Source of the DNA: Hysterangium stoloniferum
Taxonomy: Eukaryota > Basidiomycota > Agaricomycetes > Hysterangiales > Hysterangiaceae
Length of the DNA stretch: 64,000 nucleotides
Assembly (NCBI GenBank): GCA_015178975.1
Contig: WHVD01000196.1
Location: 1-64,000, forward strand
Direction of reading: 5' to 3'
This document shows, piece by piece, positions 34,301 through 41,591 of this stretch. The notes under the pieces are model-generated. The model was not told the DNA's origin and ran no database searches. It saw only the letters and a program-made list of their open reading frames with translations. How positions within the stretch are numbered: position 1 is the first letter of the stretch; the number at the start of each line of letters is the position of its first letter. The position numbers and the translations under genes are program-made.

Positions 34301-37300
34301 TTCTTCATCTGTACCTTCATAGCCAGCCCATTTGACCAAATAAAGTAATTTGCATGAGTGTCGGCGATTGTCGATTTTTGAGTCTAGGATCTTTGATATC
34401 TCGAATTCGGGTTCCCCATCAATAATCACGGGTGGAGGTGGTGGTTGTATGCAATCGGGTATACTGTTAGGAACACAAGGTTCTAACATAGATACATGAA
34501 ATACCGGGTGCACTGCACGCATGTTGTCGGGGAGCCAAAGCGTCCATGAAAGTGTGCCGGCTTGTGCTATAACTTCAAACGGACCTAAATATTTTTCAGA
34601 GAGCTTCTTAGAAGGTCTAGTAGTTCGGAAAAACTCGGCTTTAACGAATACTCAATCTCCGATCTTGAAATCAGGAGGCGGAAGTCGGTTTTTATCTGCA
34701 GACCGTTGGTATCGTTCTTGGGCCATTGCAATAGTTTTACGAAGTTCTTGATGTAGCTCGTCAAGGTTGGTAACGAAGTCTTGAGCACGGGTGGATGCGA
34801 GATTGCATTCCGGGTGGATTGTGATGTTGGGGTTGTAGCCTTTATTTGCAAAGAAAGGTGAAATGCCGGTAGTGGCATTTGGTGCATTGTTATATGTGAA
34901 TTCGGCTAGCGGTAGTAGTGATTTCCAATTGTCTTGTTGATAGTTGCAATAGACACGGATGTATTGTTCCAAGGTTTGATTCATGCGTTCGGTTTGTCCA
35001 TCGCCTTCCGGGTGATAGCCTGAAGTGAAATGTAGCTTCATGTCTAGTGCTTTTCCGAGTGACCTAAAGAAGTGAGAAACAAACTCGGATCCGTGATCGG
35101 ATGTGACATGCGACGGAACGCCATGCTTGGAGAATACATGGGTGACGAATAATTCAGCTAACTGTTATCGTGTCATATGTTGGAATGAAAATACTTTGCT
35201 TTGAGAGCCGATCCACAACAACTAGGATTGCTGTGTGACCTTTGGATGCCGGTAGGTGCTCGATAAAATCCATAGAAATCGAGTTCCAAGGTTTTTCCGG
35301 TATCGGTAATTGTTTGAGTAGGCCATATGGTTTGTGTCACTGTGATTTAGAGCGTAAACACGTAGTACAGGATTTACAATAGTGCTTAACAAAATCTCGG
35401 ATGCCGGGCCATGTATATTCTCTTCTAATGAGTGAGAGGGTCTTATTGAGGCCGAAATGTCCTGAGATTGGGTGGTCGTGCTTATGTTGTAGGATTCGCA
35501 GCCGAAGGGTGTCGGAATCCGGTACATAAATGCGATTGTCAAGTCTAATGAAACCTTGTGAGTCTAATGACCATCGGGATTGATCGGGGTCGGACGGGTT
35601 ATCGAGGTGTGCTTTGGTGACTGGGTCTAATGGAATTGCCGATAGTATATCTTGATGTAACTTTTCGGTATCCATAAGGATAACACTTCGCAAGACTGGA
35701 TGAATGAGGTAAGTGGCTCGGATAGACGCGGACAGTTGTTCCAATGAAAACATAGGCTTGAAATTATGCAGGTTAACTGTGGCGTAGTCGCTACTCCCCT
35801 CTTTAGGATAGACGTCCCATTGTCTAGTCATAGCGTCGGGTTTTCCACCAAGGTGGCCGGGGCGGAAACGAATTACCATGTTGAAAGCAGAGAGGTATTC
35901 GGACCATCGAGCTTGTCGACGGGTGAGAAGTTTTGTGGTTGAAAAGTAAACTAAATTTTTGTGGTCTGTAATAACATCTACCGGGTGGGCTGAGCCTTCC
36001 AAATAATGTCGCCATGTCTTGAAAGCTTCAAATATTGCGAGTAGTTCCTTATCATGAATGTCATAGTTGAGTTCGGGTGCCAAGAATGTGCAAGACAGAA
36101 AAGCTACTGGGTGTACTTCACCATCGGTGTCCAGAATGGACAATATCGCGGCAAGCGCATAGTCCGAAGCATCAGTTTCCACGATGAGTTGAATGTCGGG
36201 CTTCCAGTGCAACAAAATAGGGGCGGATGTAAATGCATTTTTCAATTCCTGGAATGCCGATCGGCATTCTTCGGAGAAATTCCACGGGGCATCTTTACGA
36301 GTAAGACGGGTGAGCGGGACAGTAATTTTTGAGTAGTTGTGAATGAAACGACGATAAAAATTGGTGAAGCCTAGAAAGGATTGAATATCCTTAACCTTCC
36401 GGGGTTCTGGCCAATCTTGAATGACTTGAATTTTAGAGTCATCCATGCGGAGACCGTCAGGTCCCATCATAAACCCTAAATATTCAACTGTGTCGACATC
36501 AAAAGAACATTTTTTACCATTCGCAAAAAGACCATGTTTTCGGAGTCTTCGGAGAACTTCACGAACGTGTCCGTCATGAAGTGTAGGATCTTCAGAGAAT
36601 ATGAGGATGTCGTCTAAATACACAATGACAAAGACATCGAGGAGGTCGGAAAAGACGTCGAAACGTTGAAAGACCAACGGAGTGTTGGTGAGGCCGAAAG
36701 GCATTACTAACCATTCAAAGGAGCCATAGCGAGTGCGAAAAGCCATTTTCCATTCGTCGCCTTCGGCGATCTGAACCAAATGATAGGCATGCTTGAGATC
36801 TATCTTTGTATAGATTTGGGCCTTCCGAGGGGCATCAAGTAAATCGGAGATTAATGGTAATGGGTACTTGTCTTTTCAAGTGATCGCATTTAGTCCTCGA
36901 AAATCAACGCAAAGTCGAAGGGAACCGTCTTTTTTCCGAACGAATAGGATGGGGGCTCCATAAGGAGACTTTGAGGGTCGGATAAAACCTATAGCCAAAT
37001 GTTCGTCCAAGAAATCTCGGATAGCCGATAATTCGGACTGCAAGAGAGGATAAACCGGGCCTAGGGGCGGATGTGAACCATCTTCAATATCAATTTTCAA
37101 ATCGTAAGGCCTGTGAGGGGCGAGTCGATTGGCTTTTTGTTTACTGAAGACATCTGCAAATTCATGGTATTTTTTGGGAACACCTTCCAAATCTGCGATT
37201 GGTTCGGTCACCGGGGATGCAAAGCGACCGGTGACTTCGTCAACTTTAAGATTGACTGTAAATGCTTGGGAGCCGTCCAACTTGATGGCTCTCATAAAAG

Positions 37301-40300
37301 CTGCGGCATTTATTAGAGAGACGGGCAGCGGAGAGCTCGGATTTGCCACGGGGGCCGGAGGTGCTGTAGAGGCCATATTTGCCGAGACAGGCAGAAACGG
37401 ACCAGTCGTAACGGGCACCGACCGGGTTCGGAAATGGATACTGCCCAATACCCAATCAATCAATGGATTGTAGCGGGTGAGCCAGTTATGTCCTAGAACC
37501 ACGGAGCAGCTCGGGTCCAACTGTGTTACAAAAAACATAACTGTCTGAAAGGTTCCACATGGGAACCGAAGTTGGAGTTCGCAGGCTTGCGAGATTACGG
37601 AGTTTGAGGTACCATCAAAGAGTCGGAGCGGAATTGGATCTATTGCGTAGGTTTTTAACTGATTTTTTCTGGAAAAACTTGTATCTATAAAACAATGGGT
37701 TGAACCTGAATCTATGAGAGCTCAAAATGTGAGGGTCCCGAGAGGTTCCGAAGTAAGATTTATGAACAAGGAATTAGGATCATACAAGGTGGATGCGTTA
37801 AGGTGACTGTAAAGGGTATGCATATATGCATACCTGGACTAAGGAATAATAACCGGATTATAGTACTTTATTATTTACCTTTTATTTTCTTTCTTTATAT
37901 TCTTTCTATATTTCGAGCACACCTTGATTTGTAGTTCGAAGCTTTGTGTATACGGGCGCCCTCGGCGCCAAACGATAGACAACTTTTACCCAGCAGACAC
38001 CACTTCGTAACGACTCAGACGTCGAATAACGAGAGGTGTCAAGGGTAGTATCTCAGCTACCATAAAGGTAGCATTCTCTAGTCTACTAATAGCCTTTTGA
38101 GCTCGAACCACTAAGGTCGAGTTCCGCTTTCAAGACTTTGCGCTCGTCGACACCGTAGTCGACTCACGCTACTAATACTCTATCCTAGACACTCAGTCTT
38201 TAGCTGAGTATCTTTCTTATTTCTAGCTACTAGTTGTACCGTAAAAGGTCAACTCGTTATCTTACTGTTCTAAGCCGTCACGAGCAACTATACAGTTGCT
38301 CTTGAGGCGTGCAGTGCATTCTTATACTAGTACTAACAGTCTAGTAGTCTATAGTATTGTACTGACGGTCAATACTCTCTAATAGTAGTTGAATAAACAC
38401 TATTCTTCGTATATAGAGCGGTCAGAACCCACCACTCTTCACAGTGACAATTTTCCGGTGTGCGAGGAGATTCAATGCAACCCTCCAAACGCACGGAATC
38501 CAGAGAGTTGCTTAATCTTTTTTCGACTCGACAGCCGGCTTGGCCGGTTGTGAGGTCGTGGCCGTATTAGCCGATCGGGCTTTTGTGGCTTTTGGGCAAG
38601 CAGCGACTCGGTGTCCGGGATCTGCGCACAACAAACAAAGGTTGTTGTCCATTCGGCATTGCTTTTCCTGTGGTAGGAGCTTGCCATCGGAGCCGAGTTT
38701 GCCAGTTAAGTCGGGTTTGTCTTTGTCTTGAGACTTATTGACTGTTTTCCCTTGCCTTTTTTGTCGTTAGCCCCTTTGTTTTCAGACTTCGTATTGGAGG
38801 TCGAGTTGCCATTGTTGTTGGTGTTTTGATTACCAGACTTGTTGGCGTTCTTATTGTCCGATGATTTTTTGTCCGAGGGGTTTTCGCAACTAATTTCCAA
38901 ACGTCATTCCCAGTATCGGGCATCTGTGTTTTGGGCTTTCAGATGCATGAGAGAGAGGGTCTTCGGCTTGCCGGTCTCTCCTTTGGAGACTTCATCTTTG
39001 AGGCGAGACGGAAGGCCGGAGTAAAACTGGTAACGGAGGGCCAAATCACCCCAGTCGCAACGCACGGCGAGGTTGTTGAACTGGATGATGTAATCGGTGA
39101 TGCGCTGAGTGTCTTTCATTTTGAGATTAGAAAGCGCGGTTTTGGCATCGCCGGTTTGGTCGTAGGGACCAAAGTTAGTTTCGAGTTCCTCGACAAAGGC
39201 ATCCCAATCGTGAAGCCAATCGGGGTCTTCGGAGGTGAGGCCAGAGAATGCGGGTTCAAACCAGGCTGCTGCGGAATCCTTAAGGTATGAGAGTGCGAAG
39301 TTTACCTTTCGGTCATCCATTGCGAATGCAGCTGGGCGGTCCCGAAAGTTGAATCGACATTGCATAAGAAATGTCGGCAATTTCTTCGGGTTTGAGCCAG
39401 TGAATGGCTCGGGTTTGTTGACTCGGGTTTGCCCAGGTTCCTTTTCCGTGATATTGCTTTTAAGGAATTCGTTAAGGGATCCTAGAGTACCTGAAAACAA
39501 TTCCCATGTTTCTTCAGGGTCGAGAGCCAGTTTCTTTTTTGCAGACTTCTTGGAGCCACTAGCCTGAGGTTGGTCGCCATCCTCGGGTTCATGTTCCGAA
39601 ACTGGTTGATTGTTAATCTCCTCAGTTGCTTCAGGATCGGTTGCTTCAGTTACTTCTTCAGCATCGCCGGTAATCTCCACAAAGCGAGATTCTTCAGAGG
39701 TTTCTGGTAGCGGAGTTCTCTGAGTAGCTCGGGCTGTATACAGAAAAGGAGACTTGAGAGTGGAAGATTCTGCTTCCCCGCTAGGCTTGGCATTTCTTCT
39801 CGGAGGCATGATTAACGGAAAATGCGAGTGTGAAATCAGAATATACTGTTAAGAACTGAAAACTGACTAATGTCGGTGGCCGACAGGGACCGATCGGAAG
39901 GACTTGGCTTCAGCTTATGTGCTGCGCCCTTGCAAATATCCGTAGGGTGTCCTTAAATTTCGGGCGGGCGAAGACTAATCCTAATGAGTACCTTTCGGCG
40001 TGATACCGATCGGAATCGAAGGACAAGTCGAGTGTCAGGCCAAGGGGTCGGGGCCGGGAGTGGGCAAGCGCACACGAAGGCGGAAGGGGGGATTCTTAGT
40101 ATGAGACTGATACAGGCGTATGAGGGTATTCTGAGTCGATATTCTGATTGCCTAGTGACTACAACTACAGCAGGTTCATATACAAGTAACAGGTGTCTGG
40201 AAAATACTAATGGGGAGAAGGGCGGAACACGGTATTAACAATAAGCTTGACTAGGAACGGGAAGTTTATGATTAGTTCGGAGGCCGATGATAACCGAGAG

Positions 40301-40890
40301 CGGGATTACGATAAAAGGAAATAGTTCAAGGACTACAAATATAGATAGACATATGTGAAGCATAAGATTGAACGGATCAACATAATAAAGGGGATGTATC
40401 AAAGTTTGACCAGACAATACAAGTTATTTTGATGTGGGCGTAAACGGAGTTTGATCTTCACAAAAACATTCGTCAGCTTTGGGGCCGATGGTTTCCGAGA
40501 TGGTGACTTGAAATGTTGACAAGTGGTGATAACCTCAGGACCGATAGGGTTGCGACACGGTCGTAACAGCAGGGATGGATGGTTCAGTGACACAGGTGGT
40601 GGCTATGAATTGGCCTCTGGAACCTCTGATAGTCTTTCTAATGCCTCCCATGATTGTAATTGGATGCAGTTTCCAAAGAACCACTGCCTATACACTGATG
40701 AAAAATGTAGAGTGCCTATCCCAAAAAGAAATTGCTTTAGAGGCTAAAACACAAATATCTATAGCAAATCCCTCCATAAGAATCTTTATATGTATAATGA
40801 AATCACTCTGGTATATTCTCACAAAAAATTGACCATTAAATACCATATAAAAGGAGTCTTATAACACTTACTCATTAGGTTGTAATGCAT
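16303..40890 (-). CDS. Accessory protein of the Tc1-like transposon, with CxxC and SAM-like domain (split by insertions)
   Basis: Function unknown. Minus-strand exons lie at about 40651-40574, 32225-32050, 31560-31490, 31440-31010, 30950-30803, 25006-24941, 24090-23574 and 16395-16303. Each missing piece between them is an LTR insertion or a predicted intron. Visible parts: [17 protein letters not shown] near the N-terminus; a conserved block [39 protein letters not shown] then [16 protein letters not shown]; a metal-site-like [10 protein letters not shown]; and a C-terminal helical domain ([20 protein letters not shown], then [11 protein letters not shown]) resembling a SAM domain. This copy has in-frame stops near 31134 and 23640. 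From memory, similar hypothetical proteins recur in Agaricomycete genomes. The start is unresolved (ATG at 40890 or 40651). It ends 32 bp from the convergent transposase stop. Confidence 0.6.
16400..16701 (+). repeat. 5' LTR of Gy2
   Basis: TGTCAGGGG..CCCTTACA, 302 bp. It has an internal 20-bp direct repeat (16558-16577 and 16628-16647) around a GTAAGT-like splice donor at about 16577. Confidence 0.9.
16841..17980 (+). CDS. Gag of Gy2
   Basis: 379 residues. The N-terminal coiled-coil stretch ([19 protein letters not shown]) is followed by a Ty3-type capsid region ([19 protein letters not shown] to [19 protein letters not shown]) and a CCHC knuckle [14 protein letters not shown] near residues 303-316. 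It forms the virus-like particle and binds element RNA. The frame is open further upstream into the LTR; ATG 16841 was chosen because it lies after the LTR and begins the compact Gag. Pol begins about 6 bases after the Gag stop in another frame. Confidence 0.85.
   Translation: MSTSITDPHQVLEQHSNDIRDLQASQKQNTDLLQQILQQLTVQTQPPTNPPQPPALPTSTSTAVSTNSGPKVPLPNAYDGDRSGGRTFYNSCLLYISMNGSKFQTDETKVQWVVSFMKTGRAALFANRLMKSWSQGDAVPSWETFVRTFEREFFPADEAATARIKLEGTTYHQARRTVDEYTDEFRELIDLAGYKDALAIVMKYRHGLLPHIQTQVATMENRPKDDDEQGWYDAASRFDRNRNANEIFRSAGVTTRPVALKPLTFPRVVPPLPPHSTSTLPSSRPTDAMDVDATKGRGLPSTLCFECRQPGHLSRDCPRKLQRIRSLLTSLDEEGQDMAMDILLAEADVQIACSRVAEADDSPRGADLQPASGFPNCSE
17986..20228 (+). CDS. Pol of Gy2, first part (protease, RT, RNase H)
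   Basis: Aspartic protease with [14 protein letters not shown] (about 18280), RT from about 19050 with [12 protein letters not shown] and the catalytic box YLDDILIF (about 19465-19490), then RNase H with [16 protein letters not shown] and [10 protein letters not shown]. The reading frame is cut at 20228 by the Copia-derived insertion flanked by CCAGG. The host element is a fossil because of this insertion. Confidence 0.88.
20229..20883 (-). mobile_element. 655-bp Copia-derived insertion with two different LTRs, TSD CCAGG
   Basis: Minus strand: a Cop2-type LTR (20883 down to 20546, begins TGTTAAAACTGCC), a primer site GGTTATGGGCCCC, about 65 bp of internal DNA ending in a purine tract CAGGGGAAG, then LTR type X (20479 down to 20229). 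Perfect 5-bp duplications CCAGG lie at 20224-20228 and 20884-20888. No coding capacity. It integrated as one unit although its ends belong to two Copia families. Confidence 0.85.
20251..20325 (-). tRNA. tRNA-like sequence in the second LTR X copy
   Basis: Same cloverleaf-like element as at 8484-8558, with intact A and B boxes and one base difference near the anticodon arm. The anticodon loop is again too long. Not counted as a working host tRNA. Confidence 0.6.
20884..22665 (+). CDS. Pol of Gy2, second part (integrase, chromodomain)
   Basis: The integrase zinc-binding region (H and C residues around [13 protein letters not shown]) is followed by the DDE core with [23 protein letters not shown] and [16 protein letters not shown], a GPF-like segment ([20 protein letters not shown]), and a C-terminal chromodomain [26 protein letters not shown] (about 22326-22430). 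Chromodomains of this type steer integration to heterochromatin in other fungi, which fits the crowded nest here. The stop at 22663-22665 lies 25 bases inside the 3' LTR. Confidence 0.88.
   Translation, partial: PGRSMGKTDALSRRSDHGSGEGDNSNITLLKPEFFAIRAMEGVSIHGPEREFLTAIRQGNEKGEQEEAVIKAVKELRKSGGRSIRLMEWSEEDGLVLYRGKIYVPTDPELRRRIVEQHHDSRVAGHAGRWKTLELVSRNFWWPGLSRYIGQYVKTCDTCIRTKFQRRMPIGELHPNTTPADRWDTTSVDFIVDLPESQGYDSVMVIVDLMTKRGHFLPTHKTVDSVGAARIFFKDVWKHHGLPQRIISDRGSQFASHFTRELYRLLGIQPAYSTAYHPQTDGQTERVNQELETYLRIFVNQRQSDWVDLLPLAEFQYNNHIHASTQQTPFMLDCGRHPRMGFEPNLRSSKVESANDFRDRMAETLEEAKAALAKAKDEMTKYYNRRRTPAPNFKAGDQVFLDASDIQMAQPSKKLSHLRLGPFKILEQVSPIAYRLELPKSMNRLHPVFNVVKLTPKIEDPIIGRHSQPPPDPIVVEGEVEYEVEKVLDSRWRYGRIEYLIKWQGFGMEHNSWEPGYMVFAPTLTADFHTRHPEAVTTQGPIRGSRQPPNTIVRVTQIPEFRKVKPGLYWQQQHVGTPYLKRGGDVRGQSQVF
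22638..22939 (+). repeat. 3' LTR of Gy2
   Basis: Same sequence as 16400-16701 by eye, followed by CTGTG. Confidence 0.9.
24138..24935 (-). repeat. Solo LTR type E, copy 2 (798 bp), TSD CATAC
   Basis: TGTTAGGATACG..GTCGTAACA flanked by CATAC (24133-24137 and 24936-24940). It lies in a predicted intron of the accessory gene. Conserved block at about 24190-24223. Confidence 0.85.
25411..25759 (+). repeat. 5' LTR of Cop2
   Basis: TGTTAAAACTGCC..CTTTAAACA. It contains the heat-shock-element-like array, nine CAGCTG boxes (25511-25643) and a TATATAA box near 25666. Confidence 0.92.
25442..25496 (+). promoter_or_regulatory. Heat-shock-element-like array in the Cop2 LTR
   Basis: In exact 5-base steps the sequence reads TTCTG GAACC TTCTA GAACC, then TTCTA GAAGC TTCCA GCATG, then TTCCA GAGTA TTCCC. 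The first seven units alternate TTC and GAA without a miss, and nine of eleven fit. This is the binding pattern of trimeric heat shock factor. It lies about 170-220 bp upstream of the TATATAA box. Repeated in the 3' LTR from 30247 and in the chimeric insertion at about 20799-20852. Confidence 0.75.
26002..30114 (+). CDS. Cop2 Gag-Pol polyprotein
   Basis: 1,370 residues in one frame. Order: UBN2-type Gag (residues about 1-220), CCHC knuckle [15 protein letters not shown] (about 230-245), protease [14 protein letters not shown] (about 305-318), GAG-pre-integrase [11 protein letters not shown] (about 439), integrase with [15 protein letters not shown] and [12 protein letters not shown], a Pro-rich linker, RT with [14 protein letters not shown] and the catalytic box YIDDITFAS, and RNase H with TYTDAAHGD and [10 protein letters not shown], ending near the 3' LTR. 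ATG 26002 opens the usual Copia Gag start ([16 protein letters not shown]). It copies and integrates the element. Length and domain order are typical of complete Copia elements. Confidence 0.92.
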   Translation: MSSSIPQFPKLNSHNYNTWSGEMQAWLRAQGVWLIVEATSIAPALSSSPTEAQQTAFDAWALKSDKAAGWMYLSVEDDQKIHLKGIEGDPVKMWTSLCDVHLQKRPGMRFNAYDDLFSIRKEENENLQTLMNRVDLAICAIQDLRPLNFDLAKLDEELASMSMIRALPEQFDNFASSLLLMDKLDKATIQQAFVTEESQRRHRASQAPAVASALTVKGNASTAFLKCTFCSMTNHTMDKCHRFIKMQQEAQESVRTNRTKGKKANGTQETMSQDNVESAGNARPSSSSDSSTLQNGSDYDWLADTGASSHMTPHSHWLRNYTALCVPIKLADHTVIYSAGVGSVVFNPVINGRKSRSVELTRVLHVPQLRSNLLSCLYLTRHKGLLIHIDRTTMHFKLSGQTLFTARVTAQNAGILNGATAPIIEQAGAASTLPFDINLWHRRLGHHSYADVQKMIREGLVVGLNLDSKEQPDPICEPCLAGKMTANPFPTSPSQSQTPLELIHSDLHGPLPVQTTEGYHYWITFIDDCTKLRAVLFLKRKSDAFEAFRRYKAYAENLLGCKVKALQDDKGGEYMSNAFIKFTDECGIARRHTTRNRPQQNGVAERANRTLADHVTAMMHEARMPASFWNHAVASYVYVWNRLPTAPLPKTTPYEQWYKQKPDVSNLRVWGCTAYVYIQKDKRKSLQSHMEKCLFLGYPVGYKGWQFYNPVTKKFIISERAVFDERHFPGLSTTGPMPNIRLFPNIPNSDIPLFVPEVEGDNDISVPPTHIPAPPAYIPAPPVQIPAPPALPEPIQLPPPPAPEPQLRRSQRVPKQPGEWWKVQPAPALAEDDDEDIDYEEVQFVGTASTADPQNYKQAMKGDDADKWQKAINAEYNTLVENKTWELVDLPVGAKAIGSGWVFKVKHNADGTIERYKARLVAKGYSQRPGIDYNEVFAPTFRPATLRLILALAAIEDMDLRSVDISAAFTHGDLDETIYMRQPEGFHQGGPNKVLRLLKSLYGLKQGSRQWNIKLHGALTEMEFKRIESDTSVYIYSNGEVKIFVPIYIDDITFASKSTLAIDKAVKQLSLHFKCRDLGPTVYLLGVGVGRDRSKRLLTLDQRQFILNMLERYNMSDCHPVLTPMTPGTSLSKEMGPENAAEVDFMRSVPYLSAVGSLQYLATMTRPDIAYTVSYLARFNCNPGPKHWTAVKHLFRYLKGTLDYKLHYSGKCGSELFTTYTDAAHGDCIDSGRSTGGYVTMMAGGAIGWSSKLQSIVTLSTTEAEFVSAVEAGKEIAWMRQILGEFGYQVDQPSTLHIDNQSAISVAKNPEHHGRMKHLDLRYYWLRDAVNAKCIAPSYIPTAEQIADILTKPLSTPKVQFCRDGMGIRT
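30216..30564 (+). repeat. 3' LTR of Cop2
   Basis: Same as 25411-25759 by eye, followed by GTGTC and the remainder of LTR F. Confidence 0.92.
31615..32008 (-). repeat. Solo LTR type G (394 bp), TSD CTTAC
   Basis: Minus strand TGTGAGGAGTATG..CTCTTCATA flanked by CTTAC (31610-31614 and 32009-32013). It includes a hairpin AGGCCTC..GAGGCCT at 31682-31709. Resembles LTR F and Gy1 in overall plan. It lies next to a predicted splice site of the accessory gene. Confidence 0.8.
32226..32951 (-). repeat. 3' LTR of Gy3
   Basis: Plus strand TGTTAAGAACTG..GTCGTAACA. It shares the GGACTTGGCTTCAGCTTAT block (32279-32297) with LTR E. Confidence 0.88.
33125..34102 (+). pseudogene. Extra antisense gene of Gy3: acidic/basic coiled coil plus cysteine-rich cluster
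   Basis: Lies between the Pol end and the 3' LTR of Gy3, on the strand opposite to Gag-Pol. Pieces in order: a highly charged Lys/Glu/Arg coiled-coil stretch (about 33203-33420), an acidic tract (about 33495-33540), a Cys cluster [25 protein letters not shown] (about 33655-33750) spaced somewhat like a fungal zinc cluster, and a C-terminal Gly/Glu-rich tail. GT..AG introns are suggested near 33424-33473 and 33558-33608. From memory, antisense genes with such a cluster accompany Gypsy elements in other Agaricomycetes. The copy looks broken (a few breaks). Role unknown; DNA or chromatin binding is a guess. Confidence 0.6.
34199..37800 (-). pseudogene. Pol of Gy3 (protease, RT, RNase H, integrase, chromodomain), broken
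   Basis: Minus-strand parts: protease-like region about 37800-37480 (SGSTHCFID, then [17 protein letters not shown]), RT about 37000-36500 with [20 protein letters not shown] and [12 protein letters not shown] (about 36625), RNase H with [15 protein letters not shown], integrase about 35540-34650 with [16 protein letters not shown], and a chromodomain [19 protein letters not shown] (about 34290-34410). Split over several frames, so this is a fossil with a handful of breaks. Confidence 0.85.
37808..38443 (+). repeat. Solo Gy1 LTR inside Gy3, TSD GTGAC
   Basis: TGTAAAGGG..CTCTTCACA, 636 bp, flanked by GTGAC (37803-37807 and 38444-38448). The fourth Gy1 LTR in the window. It shows that Gy1 was active after Gy3 inserted. 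Confidence 0.88.
38540..39809 (-). pseudogene. Gag of Gy3
   Basis: Starts at ATG 39809 ([14 protein letters not shown]), just inside the 5' LTR. Acidic N-terminus, then a retrotransposon Gag region ([17 protein letters not shown] to [19 protein letters not shown]), and a CCHC-type knuckle ([14 protein letters not shown]) near 38600-38650. The C-terminal part is disturbed, so it is treated as a fossil. Confidence 0.8.
39847..40568 (-). repeat. 5' LTR of Gy3
   Basis: Partner of 32226-32951 with a few differences, bordered by GCAGG on the outside. Confidence 0.88.
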
Positions 40891-40950
40891 TTTATCTGTT
40901 GAGATAGTGGAAATTTTGGCTCCATAGTTTTCAAGAAAGACAAAAATACA

Positions 40951-41080
40951 TCAATTTTTATATACAACACTTGACCTGAATCACAATATTTGAGGAGATA
41001 TACCCTTTACAACTTCTCACTTCAAAACGGTGGCAAAAAATGAAGGTTTTGGACTCCGCCATGAATTATGCAAAGAGCAA
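40951..41080 (-). repeat. Right terminal inverted repeat of the Tc1-like transposon
   Basis: Inverted partner of 13911-14040, followed by TA at 41081-41082 and then host DNA. Confidence 0.85.
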
Positions 41081-41591
41081 TAACGACCGACGATCGCTCC
41101 TTGAATAACTTGAGTTACACTCGCTTATTCTAAGTGATTTTTTCGGGAAAATTCTATATTAAAACAGTGCTACAGGGTATATATTCACATTTGAGCAAGT
41201 GTAACGGTGACGGTTGAGCGATCGTGACGGTGATCCGGTCCAAGTACCTTGCTTTGCCTGAACATTTATGTTCGCCATGGCGGATCAATTTGCTTTTATC
41301 CCCTAATATTCAAGAGACCACAAAGTTAGCAGCGCAGAGCACCATCTTAGCATACGTGCCTGAACCCTTGAGGTGCAGCTGCAAGTAGGGACCATACGGC
41401 TCGTTTCACCTCAAATTTTAATTCAAGTTATGTGAATCAGCGAATGGTTTACCATAAGTCTGTCCTGCACATTGCGCCATATGTAATGCTGTTTCTTAGG
41501 TTAGGATCATATATGAGCCATAAAGTCGGTAAGTGACTGACAACTCATCTAGGCTTTCTATACAGTTTTGAAGCTGTCGACCGGCTAGTCG
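41081..41591 (+). other. Host DNA right of the transposon; upstream region of the wax synthase gene
   Basis: No gene or repeat recognised. This 511-bp stretch contains the right-hand TA duplication at its start and presumably the promoter of the gene at 41592. Confidence 0.4.

Larger units (their letters stand above)
32226..40568 (-). mobile_element. Ty3/Gypsy chromovirus Gy3, full length but decayed, with an extra antisense gene
   Basis: LTRs at 32226-32951 and 39847-40568 (about 725 bp, similar but not identical), target duplication GCAGG (32221-32225 and 40569-40573). Gag and Pol read on the minus strand; an extra plus-strand gene lies between the Pol end and the 3' LTR. A Gy1 solo LTR is inserted between the Gag and protease regions. 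Several breaks; older than Gy2 and Cop2. Confidence 0.9.
13911..41080 (+). mobile_element. Two-gene Tc1-like (DD34E) DNA transposon, swollen to 27 kb by nested LTR elements
   Basis: Both ends share TTGCTCTTTGCATAATTCAT in inverted orientation and stay similar for about 130 bp. TA flanks each side (13909-13910 and 41081-41082), the Tc1/mariner signature. The transposon's own DNA is 13911-15171, 16004-16395, 23574-24137, 24941-25006, 30803-31614, 32014-32225 and 40574-41080, about 3.8 kb. Every gap between these pieces is an LTR or LTR element bounded by its own 5-bp duplication (GATCC, CCTGC, CATAC, GGTAG, CTTAC, GCAGG). Removing them makes the coding sequence of both internal genes continuous. 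The genes are convergent: transposase (+) and an accessory protein (-). Confidence 0.85.

Noticed and set aside
13911-41080. Two separate Tc1 copies at 13.9 kb and 40.9 kb
   Set aside because: Only one left and one right end exist, in inverted orientation, both next to TA, and the pieces between read through once the LTR insertions are taken out.
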